This document shows positions 35,801 to 46,371 of a DNA stretch of 64,000 nucleotides, piece by piece (the first letter of the stretch is position 1; each line of letters starts with the position of its first letter). The DNA is taken from assembly GCA_035610365.1 (NCBI GenBank), contig CM069432.1:258971177-259035176 (forward strand). The letters are read 5' to 3'. A program made the position numbers and the translations under genes. A model generated the notes under the pieces. It was given only the letters and a program-made list of their open reading frames with translations, was not told the DNA's origin and made no database searches. This DNA is from Aquatica leii. Taxonomy: Eukaryota > Arthropoda > Insecta > Coleoptera > Lampyridae.

Positions 35801-38800
35801 CTCTCCGGATAACGGACAAACTGTTGCTAAATACTGACTTAGTTCTTGTTGGTCGCCAACTCGAAAATGCCTGCCACGACCTTGTGAGTATAACCACTCT
35901 GCTCTTAAACTCTCAATTGCGTCAACCACATATCCATCAATAGTGCGTACATTCATACACCAATTAACAATAAATGGACGGTAATCAAAGCCACTAAACA
36001 ATACATAAAGCAAAATATCAAATAAACTCAAATAACATTTTACATACACAACATTTCCACTCATATTGACACATGGATTGTTAGCTATCGAAATGTTATT
36101 TAAATTTGTTAAATGAACAAGCTGCGAGATTTCATTTAAATCGTTAAGATTATTAGAAGCGAGCGTTAGTGTCACCAAGCTTGGAGGCAAGTAACGATCA
36201 CACTGATGAAGATGGCCAATTTTATTTCCGTGCAGTAGTAATTCCTACGATTCACACTGTTTAAATTAAGTTGAAATTTTTTTGTTTCATTTACCTTGAG
36301 ATTCTTTAAAAACGAAAGATCGGAGATGTGACTTATGGTGTTTTCAGAAAGATCAAGATGTTCTAAATTTACATTCGTGTTTAAATGTTCAATAGTCTAA
36401 AAAAATTAATTGCGTTAATATCGTATCAGTATCTACAATGATAAATAATTTCAAGTAAACCGGGATTCAGGTAATGAAACACCTTGTGTATTTAGTACTG
36501 ACGGTACACGTTGTATAAAGCAAACCAAAAAGCTCGATTTGATTTCACGATTATAATCAAGGTTGTGTTTCTTTAATTACTTGAGTACTTTTAAGAAAGT
36601 CAAGTCTGGTAGCTTGTGGTTACTGATTGAACATAATCTGACGTATGAATGCTTCCTAATTTCTCTCCTGCCATTAGAAACAACAATTTCTATGATTAAG
36701 CAGATATTGTTGACTGGAGCTGATCTAACAGCGATAAGTAAAGAATAGTTCGCCACAAAGGATTTTCGTTTGTGGGAAATGCGATGATAATCATCCATCA
36801 CTTTCGAAACGCGTATGGTGTTGTGTTTTTGTTACTCATTTCAGAATATAACCAACTAAAAACAGTTTCTTAACGAGTTTATACGTAGGTTTATAAGTTT
36901 AGTTTAGTTAGCCCCACCTTATGTAGTACACTCATTTGGAAAAAATACGAGACTAACTTTTTGCGACGAACAGGCGTTTTAATAATGTTTAACCGTAGGA
37001 ACCGCCCGTTTCCCTGTAGATTGTCCTACCCAATGTAGCAGGAGTCAATACCTGTAACCGAAAACATAAAAATGAAAGCACAAAAAAGGAAAATAGAACC
37101 GTGAGGTATCGGTAGTAGTAGGGTGAAGATTCCATTAAAGCTCAAAATCTGGCTTTAATTGTGCGCGCCAGGGAAAATCCATTTTCCACTCTTAAAAGCG
37201 CTGTATTTCTACTGCTCGTTAAGAATTCGTGATAGCGGTCTAAGAAAATATACGGCCGCATCTAAAGAGATTCTTATCGATAGAAACAAGAGAAGTCGTA
37301 TGGAGTTCACCCAACGCTATGTTAATGAGCCTTTGGAGTTTTGGCAAAACGTCATTTTCAGCGACGAAAAATCGTTTAATAGTTCTAACGATGGCTCTAT
37401 ACAAAATTTTCGTCCAAGAGGGACCCATTACTATCAACATTACATTATAGTCCCTATAAACACAGCGGCCGTTTCTCAGTGAATACTTGAGGTTTGGTAA
37501 GCTCCCGCAGAAAAACGCGCTATGCCGGCAAAAAGTCTCGATTTTAACATCATTAAAATCATTTAAAACCTTTGAGCTGAAGTCATACAGTTAATTCGAA
37601 TCCAAAAGCGCCAAATTTAAATACCGTTTACTCCATTAGAACTTTTGTTCGTCACAAAAAGTTTGTCTCAATTTTTTTCGAAACGAGTGTACATGTAAAC
37701 TACGTTGAATTGTTATTGTGAGAAATTTTTGGGAAAGTAATGTGCGTATTTTGGGATGAAAACATTAAATATTATAAATAAGAAGTAAATTATAAACATT
37801 TATTTATCTCTGAAATGAGTCAGTGATCCTTTCCACTAAGATTGACAATGGGTTGTTTTAAAAGTGTATAAATCTTCTTGGTTTCTACTTGTGCACATCT
37901 TTTGCTGCTCTCTGCAAAAACCAACAGTAATCCCTCATCATAGAGGCCTTGATATCTTGCTTCCATGGTGAACATCTCCTAATTTAATCTGTCGCCGTGT
38001 TCGTCACTCACGGCTTACATATTTGACGGAAAGAAGGTGAGATGCGAATGCAAGAAATGCATCTTTAGTGACACTTGACAACCAGGGTGCTGATAGGCTG
38101 TTAGCAAGTTGTCCACAAGTTCTGCATAGTTGTTTGCTCTATAGTTCTCAAAGAAAGTTGTGAGCGACAAGCACAAATGCGTCCCAAGCTGCTTGTTCTC
38201 GTTCCGTGAGCTCCAATCTAAACAATGGATCTCGAATCAACTTTCGTATTTCTGGTCCAACAAAGACACTTGGCTTTTAGATACTGAAAACAATGTTTTT
38301 TTGATCCATCGCTGGAACAAACTTGCCTTTTAGATACTAAAAACCCTGTTTTGTTTGATCCATAATAATTTGAGTTTCCATGTTCATTTTATTATTTTGC
38401 CACACAGGACAATAAAAGAATGTGTGCCTGTAACTCATCGCAGTGCAGGTAGTTTCCGGTCTCCTTTTTGACAATCCTTTTCCTATAGCTCCCAAAGCAA
38501 CTATGACCTCAGAGTGCTTGAAATCTTGCTTTGCTACTACTGCAGTTTCGTCTAAGTTTTTTTGCAGTAGTTATTTAGACTCTCTTTTGTGTTAAATGTA
38601 TCGGTAGAAATTGTGAGGTATCCTCTAGTCACTCTTAATGCTCCTTTCTAAAGTACGTTTATTGCCGTAGCCCACACCTATGCTCCATGCTGACTTTAGC
38701 ATTAAGTATCAGCGCCTGTAAAGCTGTTATATTTTTTGCTTTCCCTGCAGCTGTACGTCTATGGGCTGCAAAAGAGAATCTCCTTTTGTGGACAGACATA

Positions 38801-41800
38801 CTCTGTTGCCTATCAACACGATTGCTTCATCCTTCTTGGGCGCCAGCCATCTATCTTTCGTTCCTTCTGTGATTGACACCAATACTTCATTTGTTATGGA
38901 AACCACATTCTCTAAGAATTTATTTCATAAGACTACTTTCGAGTTGTCAGAAAAAGTCAATCGTTGTAGTCCTTCTGGTATGTGCATACGCAGACGTTAT
39001 CATAAGTCAAGTTATATCCTAGTACAAAACTTGCAGTACTTGTTTGGCAACTCCGATACCCTTAGCACACTGTCTAAGGTTGACCTTCCTTTCCGAAAGT
39101 CAAATTGTCTTTTACAATTCACCTTTCTCCTCCACTTCCTTTTCTATTCTGTTTAGAATTACTCTTTCTAATGCTTTTGCCCACGTCAGAAGCAGAGACA
39201 TCGGTCGGACAGAGCTTCTAATGACTTGCCTTCTTTTCACAACATCACTAGTTTGGCTATGTCGGCACTTTCCAATATATAACCTGCCCTTACGCAACGA
39301 TTGAAAAAATGCCTCAGTAACTCCGGCTGTCTCAAAAGCCTCCGCATATATACTGTTGACGTAAGGCCCCTTGTTCAATTTAATCTTAGAAACCACGTTT
39401 GTCATTTCGTCTATTGTCAATAGTAGTGTATCTTGCTCTACCTCATAGTTTTTTTGTCGTACGAAACTACGCGAAAAAGTTCTTCCACAATTCGTGCTTT
39501 CCTATCTTCAATTCCTGGTACTGCTTTCCCCAGACTATTTTTTTTCTAACTATTTTGTAGCCACGACCCCACACGTAGTTATCATTTCTTGAATGATTTG
39601 CTTCCAACAGTTTCTTTTGTTACTTTTAACAGCTTTCTTTAGAGTATATTTTGCATTCTTAATTTCTATCGGTATTGTGTAAAGAACATTAGCAGAATTA
39701 ATAACCAGAGTACAAATAGAAGAAGAAAGATTAAAACCCGAGTGACGAACCAACGTCGTTAGCATCGTCAGTGAAACACAAAAATGAAGAAAAGAAACAA
39801 ACTGTTTTAATTGCAATAAACATGTAGCAAGAAACTGTTACACAAGAAGAAACGATAGAAGGTGCCAAAAAAAAATCAGACACAAGGATAGTAAAAGCAA
39901 AGCTCCATAAAGCGGAACTATTAAGAATTCTTTTTTTATATATTGATTGTGATAGTACCGACGACCTTCCGGATCACTGCCAAAAAAACGCAAAAAACGC
40001 CGGAAGTTTGCAGTTTTGGCCAATTTTGACCCTAAAGAATGGGACCAATTTGTTCCTGAAAATATCAAAGCGAAGTGGATCTGCTTTAATGACCAACTCA
40101 AATGTATAGAAGACATTAGTGTACCATGTTGGATAAAGTACAGCAATGTCATTGATATGCAACTACATGGATTCTGTGATGATTCCGAAAAACAATGTGG
40201 CGCAATAATATATGCTAAAACCATCAAAAGTACAGGAGAAGTTACCACCACACTCGTAACAGCAAATTTTAAAGTTGCCACGGCTAGAGCAAAAACAACC
40301 ATTCTAAGACTTGAGTTGTGTGCCGCCGCCTTACTTACCAAATTAATGAAGAGGACCATCACTGCCTTGGAGATTCCGAAAACATCAGTCTTTGCATGGA
40401 CCGACTCGATGATAGCCTTAGTTTGGATTAAAGGAAAAGTGTCCAGATAAAACATTTATAGCAAATCAACTCGTAGAAATAAACAACTTGTTACCCCCTC
40501 AACTTTGGCATCATGTATCCACAAAAGACAACCCGGCGGATATGATATCCCGAGGAATTGATTATAGCAAGATAAAAAATAGTGCTCTCTGGTGGAATGG
40601 TCCAAAATGGCTTATAAACCAAAAAAAAAAAAGAAATCAAACGCTGTTACCATATCTCCGTTCATTCCCGAGAAAATCCAATGATCAATAAATTCTCTTC
40701 GTTAACAAGAATGGTCCGGGTTATGTCCTATTGCAGAAGATTTATCAACCACGCTAAAAAACAGCCAAAGTAAACTGGACGTCTTTGGGTTCAAGAATTG
40801 GATGCCACCCGCAGAATTACACCCTCACCACCATTTCTCCATTCTGCAGTGGACTATGCCGCGCCCATCCATATAAGAGCAAGCAAAGGAAGAGGGTACA
40901 AACCCTACAAAAGTTACATAGCCATTTTTGTATGCCTCTCGACAAAGGCCATCCAGTGGTAGGCGAGATGACTACAGACGCATTCCTAGCAGCATTTCGA
41001 AGATTTGCCGCAAGAAGAGTTCGATGTGCTCATATGTACAGCGACAATGGTATCAATTTTGTCCAACATCAGTCAATCGGACGTACAGGATCCTCTGGCA
41101 ACATCTGGTACCAAATGGCATTTTATTCCCCCGGCAGCTCCCCATTTCGGAGAATTATGAGAAGCAGGAGTTAAATCCATGAAATATCATTTTAAACGCA
41201 TAATTGGAGGAGACTCAACGTTAACCTATGACGATTTGACAAGACTACAACACCAAATAGAATCCTGCCTAAATTCAAGACCATTGTGTCCATTAACCAA
41301 CAACATCGATGACATAAAAGTTTTAACACCAGGACATTTCCGTATTGGAAGAGCAATTGTAGCTCCACCCAATCCTGCAACAAATAACATCAACAAGAAT
41401 ATATCCTAGAGATGGCAACTAGTACAGAAGATGAAGAAGGACTTCTGACACGCCTGGTCTTCAGATTACCTAAATAGACTTCAACAAAGGTACAAATGAA
41501 AAACCCGCCAGTGCAACCTAAAAATGAGATCTAGTGCTTTTAAAAGAGTATATTATCAATCCAAGTCGTTGACCTTACGAATTACAGAAGTCCACCCAGC
41601 CAAAGATGGTACCCTCTGAGTCGTCACATTAAAGAAGCCAGATGGGAACACCTTTAAACCATGCATGCACAACATAATTGTATACCAGTATCACCAGAAA
41701 ATCAGACAACTACCAACACAAATACGAATGAAAATGAAGTATTACCAACCACCGCAAACATTGCAATCATAGATAAACCACAACGGAGCAGAAAGCCCAC

Positions 41801-44800
41801 ATCTATCAACACCAGCTTGCTACTTATGTTGTTAGGATTCATCTTCAACAAGCTCCCCAAATCTACTCAAGCCAATTATAGGTTACAATTTCCACAACCA
41901 GGACTATACATCGAACACATCGGTCACGGAAGAATAGAAATAAAGTAAGTCAAAGGCAAAATAGAAGAGAATTCAAACTCCATTTCCGATGTCAAGGAAT
42001 TCTAAAATTTATATGAAGAAACCCAATCACTTTCAGACGAAACACAATGAACCGCGTTAATTCATCACCTGACCAAAAATACCAGATACAATAGATAGGA
42101 TAGAATGAATGGAATCATCCACAATCGTTCAAAGAGCAGACTACTGGGACAATTTTTAAATTATGTATTTGGAGTCAATGAGGTCTACAAAGATATCAAT
42201 TCTCTGGAATAAAATCAGCAAGAACTAATCAGAGCATCAAACCACCAAACCAAATTCATGCGTTATCAACGTTTAATGACACCAAAACAAGAATCAACAA
42301 CCAATTGGAACGATTAGGAACCAAATTGAACGAAGGCATAGAAACAATCAACAAGATGCTACTGAAGTGAATAAAAGTAAATTCGAGTCGAAAATTCCGA
42401 TATGAACATGGTCCGCAAATGCTTCCTTATCGAGAGATACGTTTACAATATTTTGTAGTTACATCCCAAGCGACCATATCGCTCATTTAAAACAACACCG
42501 TGACAACTCAAAATACTTCATTTTGTGTTTTATATGACAAGACGTCGCCAAAAACGGTACAGAATCTACAGAAATAACGACAGAATTGAACTTCGACTAC
42601 CAACCAAAAGAACGCGCAAGTGTCGTTATTGCCTGACGTGTAAAAACTATGAGACCTGTTGTGAAACAGTGACACAACCAGTGTTGTACCGGTGTCTGTG
42701 GAGTAAACTTACTCAGAATTGTGCAATAGTGTCGCATCTCAAAAAAAGCCTATTAAGTAAGTGCATTTTTCCAGTCCATTACGACACATTTTGAAATGTG
42801 ACACTGTTTCCTATATAGTTCATGTTATGTACTATGTGAAGCATTCAAGAAACAGTCACATTTCTTGTAGTGTCACTATTTCTCTAAACGCTTGCCTATT
42901 TTATGTATTCAGTTTTCTAGAATAGTGTGTCATTCAAAGTTGTGTCATTAATCTTCGATACGAGTACACACATTGAACATGATATTTCTGATTATGTCAT
43001 TGTTGACTTTAAAACATTGAAGTTACTCGCTTTTGAGTTATCAAATTCGAATCGACGTTGTAATTAGTGTTTTGCAGTGTAACTTAATACCACCGTTATG
43101 TATTGGTTTCACTTTTTTTTCAGAGATGTATTCGAGCCGTACCTTACGTATCCTAGACAACGCAAAATCAGGAATCTGTGACGGCCAAAAATTTAGATCG
43201 TAAGTTCTTCAACACACTTCATTTTAGATCGGTCTTCATAAACTTATTCTCATTTTAGATGAGGTGGAATTATCTATCAATTGACTCGATTCGATTGACC
43301 AACCTACCCAAATGAATGAACCAGATCTCTCTGGACTGCTGGATACTGGTACCAGTGACGTCTGCACCATTGATAATTGTTTCTGAGAAGTTATAGAAAC
43401 TGACACACGATACTTGCTTCAGCAAATATTTAAGAAGGCAGCAGGCCACACACAAGTTCAGATATTGCGGAACACCAAAATGAACAACTCGGCTGTGACA
43501 AATTACAGCTTCAGTGAAGACTCCGACGACTCTGTGAAAGATGCCGAATACGTTGCATCATCCACATCATCTATCTCCAAGTTACAATGCTATGGAAACA
43601 TTTCTGAAGAAAACCGATCAGAGATCTTTAAGAAGTACTGGGACTTAGGTGATATTCAGAGGCAAAGAGATTTCATTGCAGCCAGCGTGTCTGTTATTCC
43701 AAGTCATTACTGCCGTGCCAATACGAGTAGAGTTTATTGAAGGCGGATTGACAGTTGCCCACCTCCATAGGAGTTATAGGACGATGCAGGAGGAAGCCCG
43801 CAAAACTGCCGTTCCCTATCCCATTTATAATAGAATATTCAAGGAAGAGTACAATATATCATTCTATACGCCAAAGAAAGACCAATGTGAGCTATGTTTA
43901 GAATATGAAATTGCAAATACCTCTGATAAGAACGAAATTAATGAGGAGTATGAGAAACATTTGCTCAAAAAAGACCTTTCTCGATTAGAAAAACAAAAAG
44001 ACAAGACTTCGTGGCTGTTTACGATTTGCAAACCGTGTTGCTCTGTCCCAGAGGACCCACGTCGACCTTTTTTTACGTATCAAAGCTGAACGTTTTTAAT
44101 TTCACCATTTACAACTTGAAAAGCAATGAATGTGTGTTATGTCTGGAATGAAAGTCAAGCTCATCGTGGAGCGAATAAAATTGGTTCATGTGTGCTGACA
44201 TATTTAGAAAAGCTGAATGAAACATTCGACAGTGAGCACAATGTGATCTTTTACTCGGATAATTGCGCTGGACAGCAAAAAAACAAATAACTCCTGGCAC
44301 TCTACTTGCATGCAATCAAGACATTGCCAAAAATCATTACACACAAATATTTAGTAACAGGGCATACCCAAAACGAGGGAGATAGTGCTCATTCTTTGTA
44401 CTCACGTACAAGTAAAAATGACCATTAGTTTAGGAAATGGAGTACTCGACCATCAACTACTGGTAGGCGACATCACGGGAGAAGTTATCTTGGGATGGAA
44501 GTATGGGTTTCATTTGGATATGATGTCCTTAAGATTGACGGAGAAGAAATTCTTTTTCATTTTTTAGAGAAGGCAGCCGCGCGAGTTTTATTGAGTGAAG
44601 ACGCGATCCTGCCTGGAAGGACTGGAAGTGTGGCGATCGCACGCCTGGATGGAAATCTCCTAGAAGGGTACATTCGCGCTATTGAACCAATGGAATTCGA
44701 ATTGAGGGAAAAGGGACCGTTGGCTGGCAGTTTGACGTGTTTTTTGGGGGTTTATTATTTATGGGCTAATATATACATGTTATTATTTACAAATCGAATG

Positions 44801-46371
44801 TATGTACATAATGCAATGACGGCGGGGGTCAAGCGGTTTGTTTGGACGGTCCACGTAGCGGGCACAAGACTCCACTCCTGGCGTAGAGCCTGTGAAACGG
44901 CGTAATCATTGACGGTACCGGTGACCGCTGACAGAAAGCTCTGAAGGTCTTTCGCCGCTGTCGACGTTGACGGGCGGCTTCCGTACGTACCCTCAGGTGA
45001 CCTAGGACTTGAGAGTACCTTAGACCGGGCTATATAGGCTATAAAAAACTCCGGCTCGGGGTGGTTTATAAGAACTTCGAAGAAAAATGGAAAACCCTAT
45101 GCAGTGCAGGAGATTTCTATGATCTCAAAGATTTAGCCCTGAATGTGGGGCTCGATAACTGTCCGCAATTGAAGATTTCTGAAATGCAGATATTGAAAGT
45201 TGACAAAAATTTACCAAATCAAGTTTTTTACAAAACATCATTCGACCATGAAGCATTCGATGAACTTGTGGTAGATTCACCCAGGAAGAATCGGTCGAAA
45301 ACTAGTATTGACGTCGTTGATTTAAAAAGAGCATACAGCAACAAGATTGGCATCAGTAAAAGCAAGAAAGATAGCCTTCTGTCCCTATTTCACCAGACGA
45401 AGGACAAGAAAGCCTCAGTTTCAAGAACTTAGAAGTCATACTATAAAAATCTTTGATAGTATGAGTGAATTATTTTTTCTCATTCTTATGATTCATTTAT
45501 TGTAGAAGTTTGGTTATTCAACCAAAGTGTTTTGTTCTTTTAAAATAAATATAGTGACCGAAATTAAAAAATAAAACATAAGTTTCCGTAACTTATCATA
45601 TCATATACGTTTTCTTTTCCTTTTTCCTACCTCCAAATAAAACATTAAAAAAAAACCTAACTGATACTGCTGATATTTGGTTTATTTGACTGAACGATTT
45701 AGAATAGATTAAATATAGTTTTTGTTGAATTTGTGTAAGTTTTCAGTGATAAAAACTTGCCTTACATTCTTATTAATTAATTAATTTAGATTAAATGCTT
45801 GCACAAATCGTTTTCTATATTTAACAAATGATAAGATATAAAGTTAGGTGCCAAAAGCCTTACGATTTGTTTCATTATATTGTATGTACAAAAATATAAT
45901 TTGTGACTTAACACCTTAGAATTTATATACCTTGATCGTATTTCCAGCTAAACACAAATGTTTTAAATTCACTAATTCCTTAAGCCCTTCGATAGTTAAT
46001 ATCCCATTTTGTGTTAGATTCAGCGTGTGTAACAGATGCAATCGACACACTCCATACATACGAAGCAAGTGATTACGAGCCACAGACAGCTAAAAATGTT
46101 AAAGTTAATCGAAAGTTTGCGGTTAGAACCGAAAGTTACTTTTTCAACTTTGCTGTATGAGTCAATATTATCCAATCGCTGCAACTCATTATCATCTAAT
46201 ATTAAAGTTGTTATTTGCGCCTCGTTCGGGGCAGGTTTATTTAATTTTTTTAGCTTTTTCCCAGACAAATCTAAAGTTTCCAAAAAATCTGCAAAAAGCG
46301 AGTTAAAGCATGAGGTTAATGGATTAGTTAAGCAAGGTAAAGGGATAAACAATGCTGGGGTACTTACCCAT
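26853..46371 (-). CDS. CEP97: Centrosomal protein CEP97 (LRR plus IQ), 12 coding exons
   Basis: CEP97 works with CP110 to cap centrioles and restrain ciliogenesis. Exons: 46371-46368, 46288-46140, 46089-45931, 36396-36295, 36244-36048, 35993-35710, 28447-28256, 28208-27944, 27895-27611, 27562-27346, 27291-27154, 27083-26853. All have GT-AG borders, the phase is unbroken and the total is 740 codons plus stop. Residues 1 to about 290 are leucine-rich repeats ([50 protein letters not shown]) with the CEP97 cap [27 protein letters not shown] and YLATVCPL. An IQ motif ([17 protein letters not shown]) is at about 509-527. Human CEP97 (865 aa) has the same order. Introns 3 and 6 hold 9.5 and 7.3 kb of transposons; no exon is damaged. 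Confidence 0.95.
29272..29588 (-). pseudogene. TARG1-like macrodomain in gypsy copy B
   Basis: It follows the integrase C-terminus (SRTRNQVE) with no gap: [20 protein letters not shown], a short deletion, [20 protein letters not shown], then [20 protein letters not shown] and [23 protein letters not shown] (29370-29356) is complete here, keeping the Asp equivalent to TARG1 Asp125; the Lys of VAKK corresponds to Lys84. In copy A this block is deleted, so the two copies complement each other as evidence for the ancestral domain. The zinc finger downstream is decayed in this copy ([18 protein letters not shown]). Confidence 0.82.
31646..31856 (-). mobile_element. Very short Penelope-like insertion with 13-bp target duplication
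   Basis: Flanked by CATGGCCACTTTT (31633-31645) and CATGGTCACTTTT (31857-31869), a 13-bp duplication with one mismatch, interrupting the gypsy protease. The insert starts, on the minus strand, GTAATAGCAAAGGCTTCCAC, the same 5' end as the larger Penelope copy, and contains terminal-repeat sequence in inverted order. No ORF. Confidence 0.75.
32735..32779 (-). ncRNA. Hammerhead-ribozyme-like motif in the Penelope terminal repeat
   Basis: On the minus strand: CTGATGA (32771-32765), a helix GCCC (32763-32760) pairing with GGGC (32748-32745) around the loop, and GAAAC (32744-32740). That is the conserved hammerhead core order CUGANGA, stem II, GAAA. Penelope-like elements are known to carry minimal hammerheads in their terminal repeats, and this lies downstream of the ORF in the same orientation. 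Stems I and III and the cleavage site were not settled by eye. Confidence 0.55.
32996..34015 (-). CDS. Penelope-like RT C-terminus plus GIY-YIG endonuclease (truncated, open)
   Basis: The frame is open for 340 codons. Residues [20 protein letters not shown] and [20 protein letters not shown] are the conserved end of the Penelope [32 protein letters not shown] and [17 protein letters not shown] form the GIY-YIG nuclease. The true start is lost: the frame opens in mariner sequence just upstream (34036), an artefact of the insertion. An uninterrupted frame, in contrast to the mariner and gypsy around it, suggests this is the youngest layer. The nuclease domain normally nicks the target in reverse transcription. 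Confidence 0.85.
   Translation of the reverse strand, partial: CNSEGFHGRNLYSHGHLELSKFLDHLNNQHLDIKFTMEIESNGSLPFLDVLVTRKPDGLLGHSVYRKPTHTDRYLHASSHHHPAQKRSVIESLVHRAFSICQPENLDSELRHLTRTLVNNGYVKRDIHRVINRRLHPRTRLPKDISTPESNPKLAFLPYIHKVTDQIGKLLRKNGIKPIFNSTGKISQILPSPKDKFPTLSSQGVYQIPCSCGLVYIGETGRSVITRISEHDRCIRKRYTSKSAVAEHHFTTGHKIDFDNVSLISKSPFFFNRKFRESIEIIKHPNNFNRDHGFELSPLWFPVISHLTKTRPLATATQSGSSLIIRDDPVPLNTETISF
36927..37691 (+). mobile_element. Internally deleted Tc1-like element in CEP97 intron 3
   Basis: Left end TACACTCATTTGGAAAAAAT then ACTAACTTTTTGCGACGAAC; the complement of the right end reads TACACTCGTTTCGAAAAAAA then ACAAACTTTTTGTGACGAAC. Both ends start with TA. Inside, 37200-37380 reads [18 protein letters not shown] and [13 protein letters not shown] (first catalytic Asp), a Tc1-type transposase piece. 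At 765 bp it is far shorter than an autonomous copy. Confidence 0.82.
37850..38530 (-). pseudogene. Remnant of an arthropod repeat-associated protein of unknown function
   Basis: On the minus strand, in pieces: [20 protein letters not shown] (about 38270), [18 protein letters not shown] (about 38060), [11 protein letters not shown] and [13 protein letters not shown]. This set of blocks (VGPxIRKL; FLHSHLxFFPxN; AVSDEHGxR; MExRYQG) is one I recognise from multi-copy, unannotated arthropod proteins. I know no function. It is interrupted by stops and adjoins a LINE. Confidence 0.6.
38540..39850 (-). mobile_element. LINE remnant (reverse transcriptase), antisense strand
   Basis: Minus-strand blocks in order: [18 protein letters not shown] (about 39640), [20 protein letters not shown] then [15 protein letters not shown] (about 39400-39270), [20 protein letters not shown] (RT block, about 39210) and [15 protein letters not shown] (about 39090). 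They match the RT N-terminal half of R1/I/Jockey-type LINEs. The catalytic box and 3' part are lost. Confidence 0.72.
39950..42400 (+). mobile_element. BEL/Pao LTR retrotransposon remnant with env-like tail
   Basis: The RT/RNase H transition typical of Pao ([20 protein letters not shown], then [14 protein letters not shown]) is at 40155-40340, followed by [18 protein letters not shown]. The block [16 protein letters not shown] is at about 40530. Integrase pieces are at 40840-41060 ([24 protein letters not shown]), with the C-terminal part [40 protein letters not shown] at 41215-41340. Frames are broken. No LTRs were recognised. An env-like remnant occupies about 41660-42370. Confidence 0.82.
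41660..42370 (+). pseudogene. env-like remnant downstream of BEL/Pao pol
   Basis: After pol there is a Thr/Asn-rich frame, then a hydrophobic stretch (about 41810-41850). Downstream are an RSKRG-type basic cleavage-like site (about 42133) next to a Leu/Phe-rich segment, and a polar heptad-like region. This order resembles the envelope-like third ORF of some insect BEL/Pao and errantivirus elements. Several frameshifts and a stop break it, so no functional protein can be made. The assignment is from layout, not from strong sequence identity. Confidence 0.5.
42430..45450 (+). mobile_element. Spliced DNA transposon of unassigned family (frames broken, gypsy insert)
   Basis: 42430-42475 is foldback-MITE arm. 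From 42476 the same terminus as at 4509 appears (CGCTCATTTAAAACAAC) with the Cys-rich ORF (42525-42794). A likely first coding exon starts at 43126 ([14 protein letters not shown]) after a good acceptor and ends at a GTAAGT near 43199. The main body follows: [71 protein letters not shown], and a C-terminal 123-codon frame (45061-45432). I know this family only as unannotated multi-copy arthropod proteins. The paired SDNCAGQ and GHTQNE motifs look like a metal-binding nuclease core, which is inference. Confidence 0.6.
44395..45060 (+). mobile_element. Gypsy protease-region fragment inserted in the transposon
   Basis: Nearly the same sequence as about 51796-52560 in gypsy copy C, in direct orientation: [49 protein letters not shown], and the same following 190-bp block (ACATGTTATTATTTACAAAT). 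The fragment starts after the GDSAHS motif and ends at CTCCGGCTC, where the host frame resumes ([12 protein letters not shown]). Confidence 0.75.
45451..45930. other. 3' flank of the transposon inside CEP97 intron 3
   Basis: AT-rich sequence with AATAAA signals near 45545 and 45571. No matching right terminus (AAATGAGCG) was found, so the element's end is undefined. Confidence 0.35.

Noticed and set aside
39838-40455. 205-codon minus-strand frame
   Set aside because: Antisense shadow of the BEL/Pao RNase H region, which has clear motifs on the plus strand.
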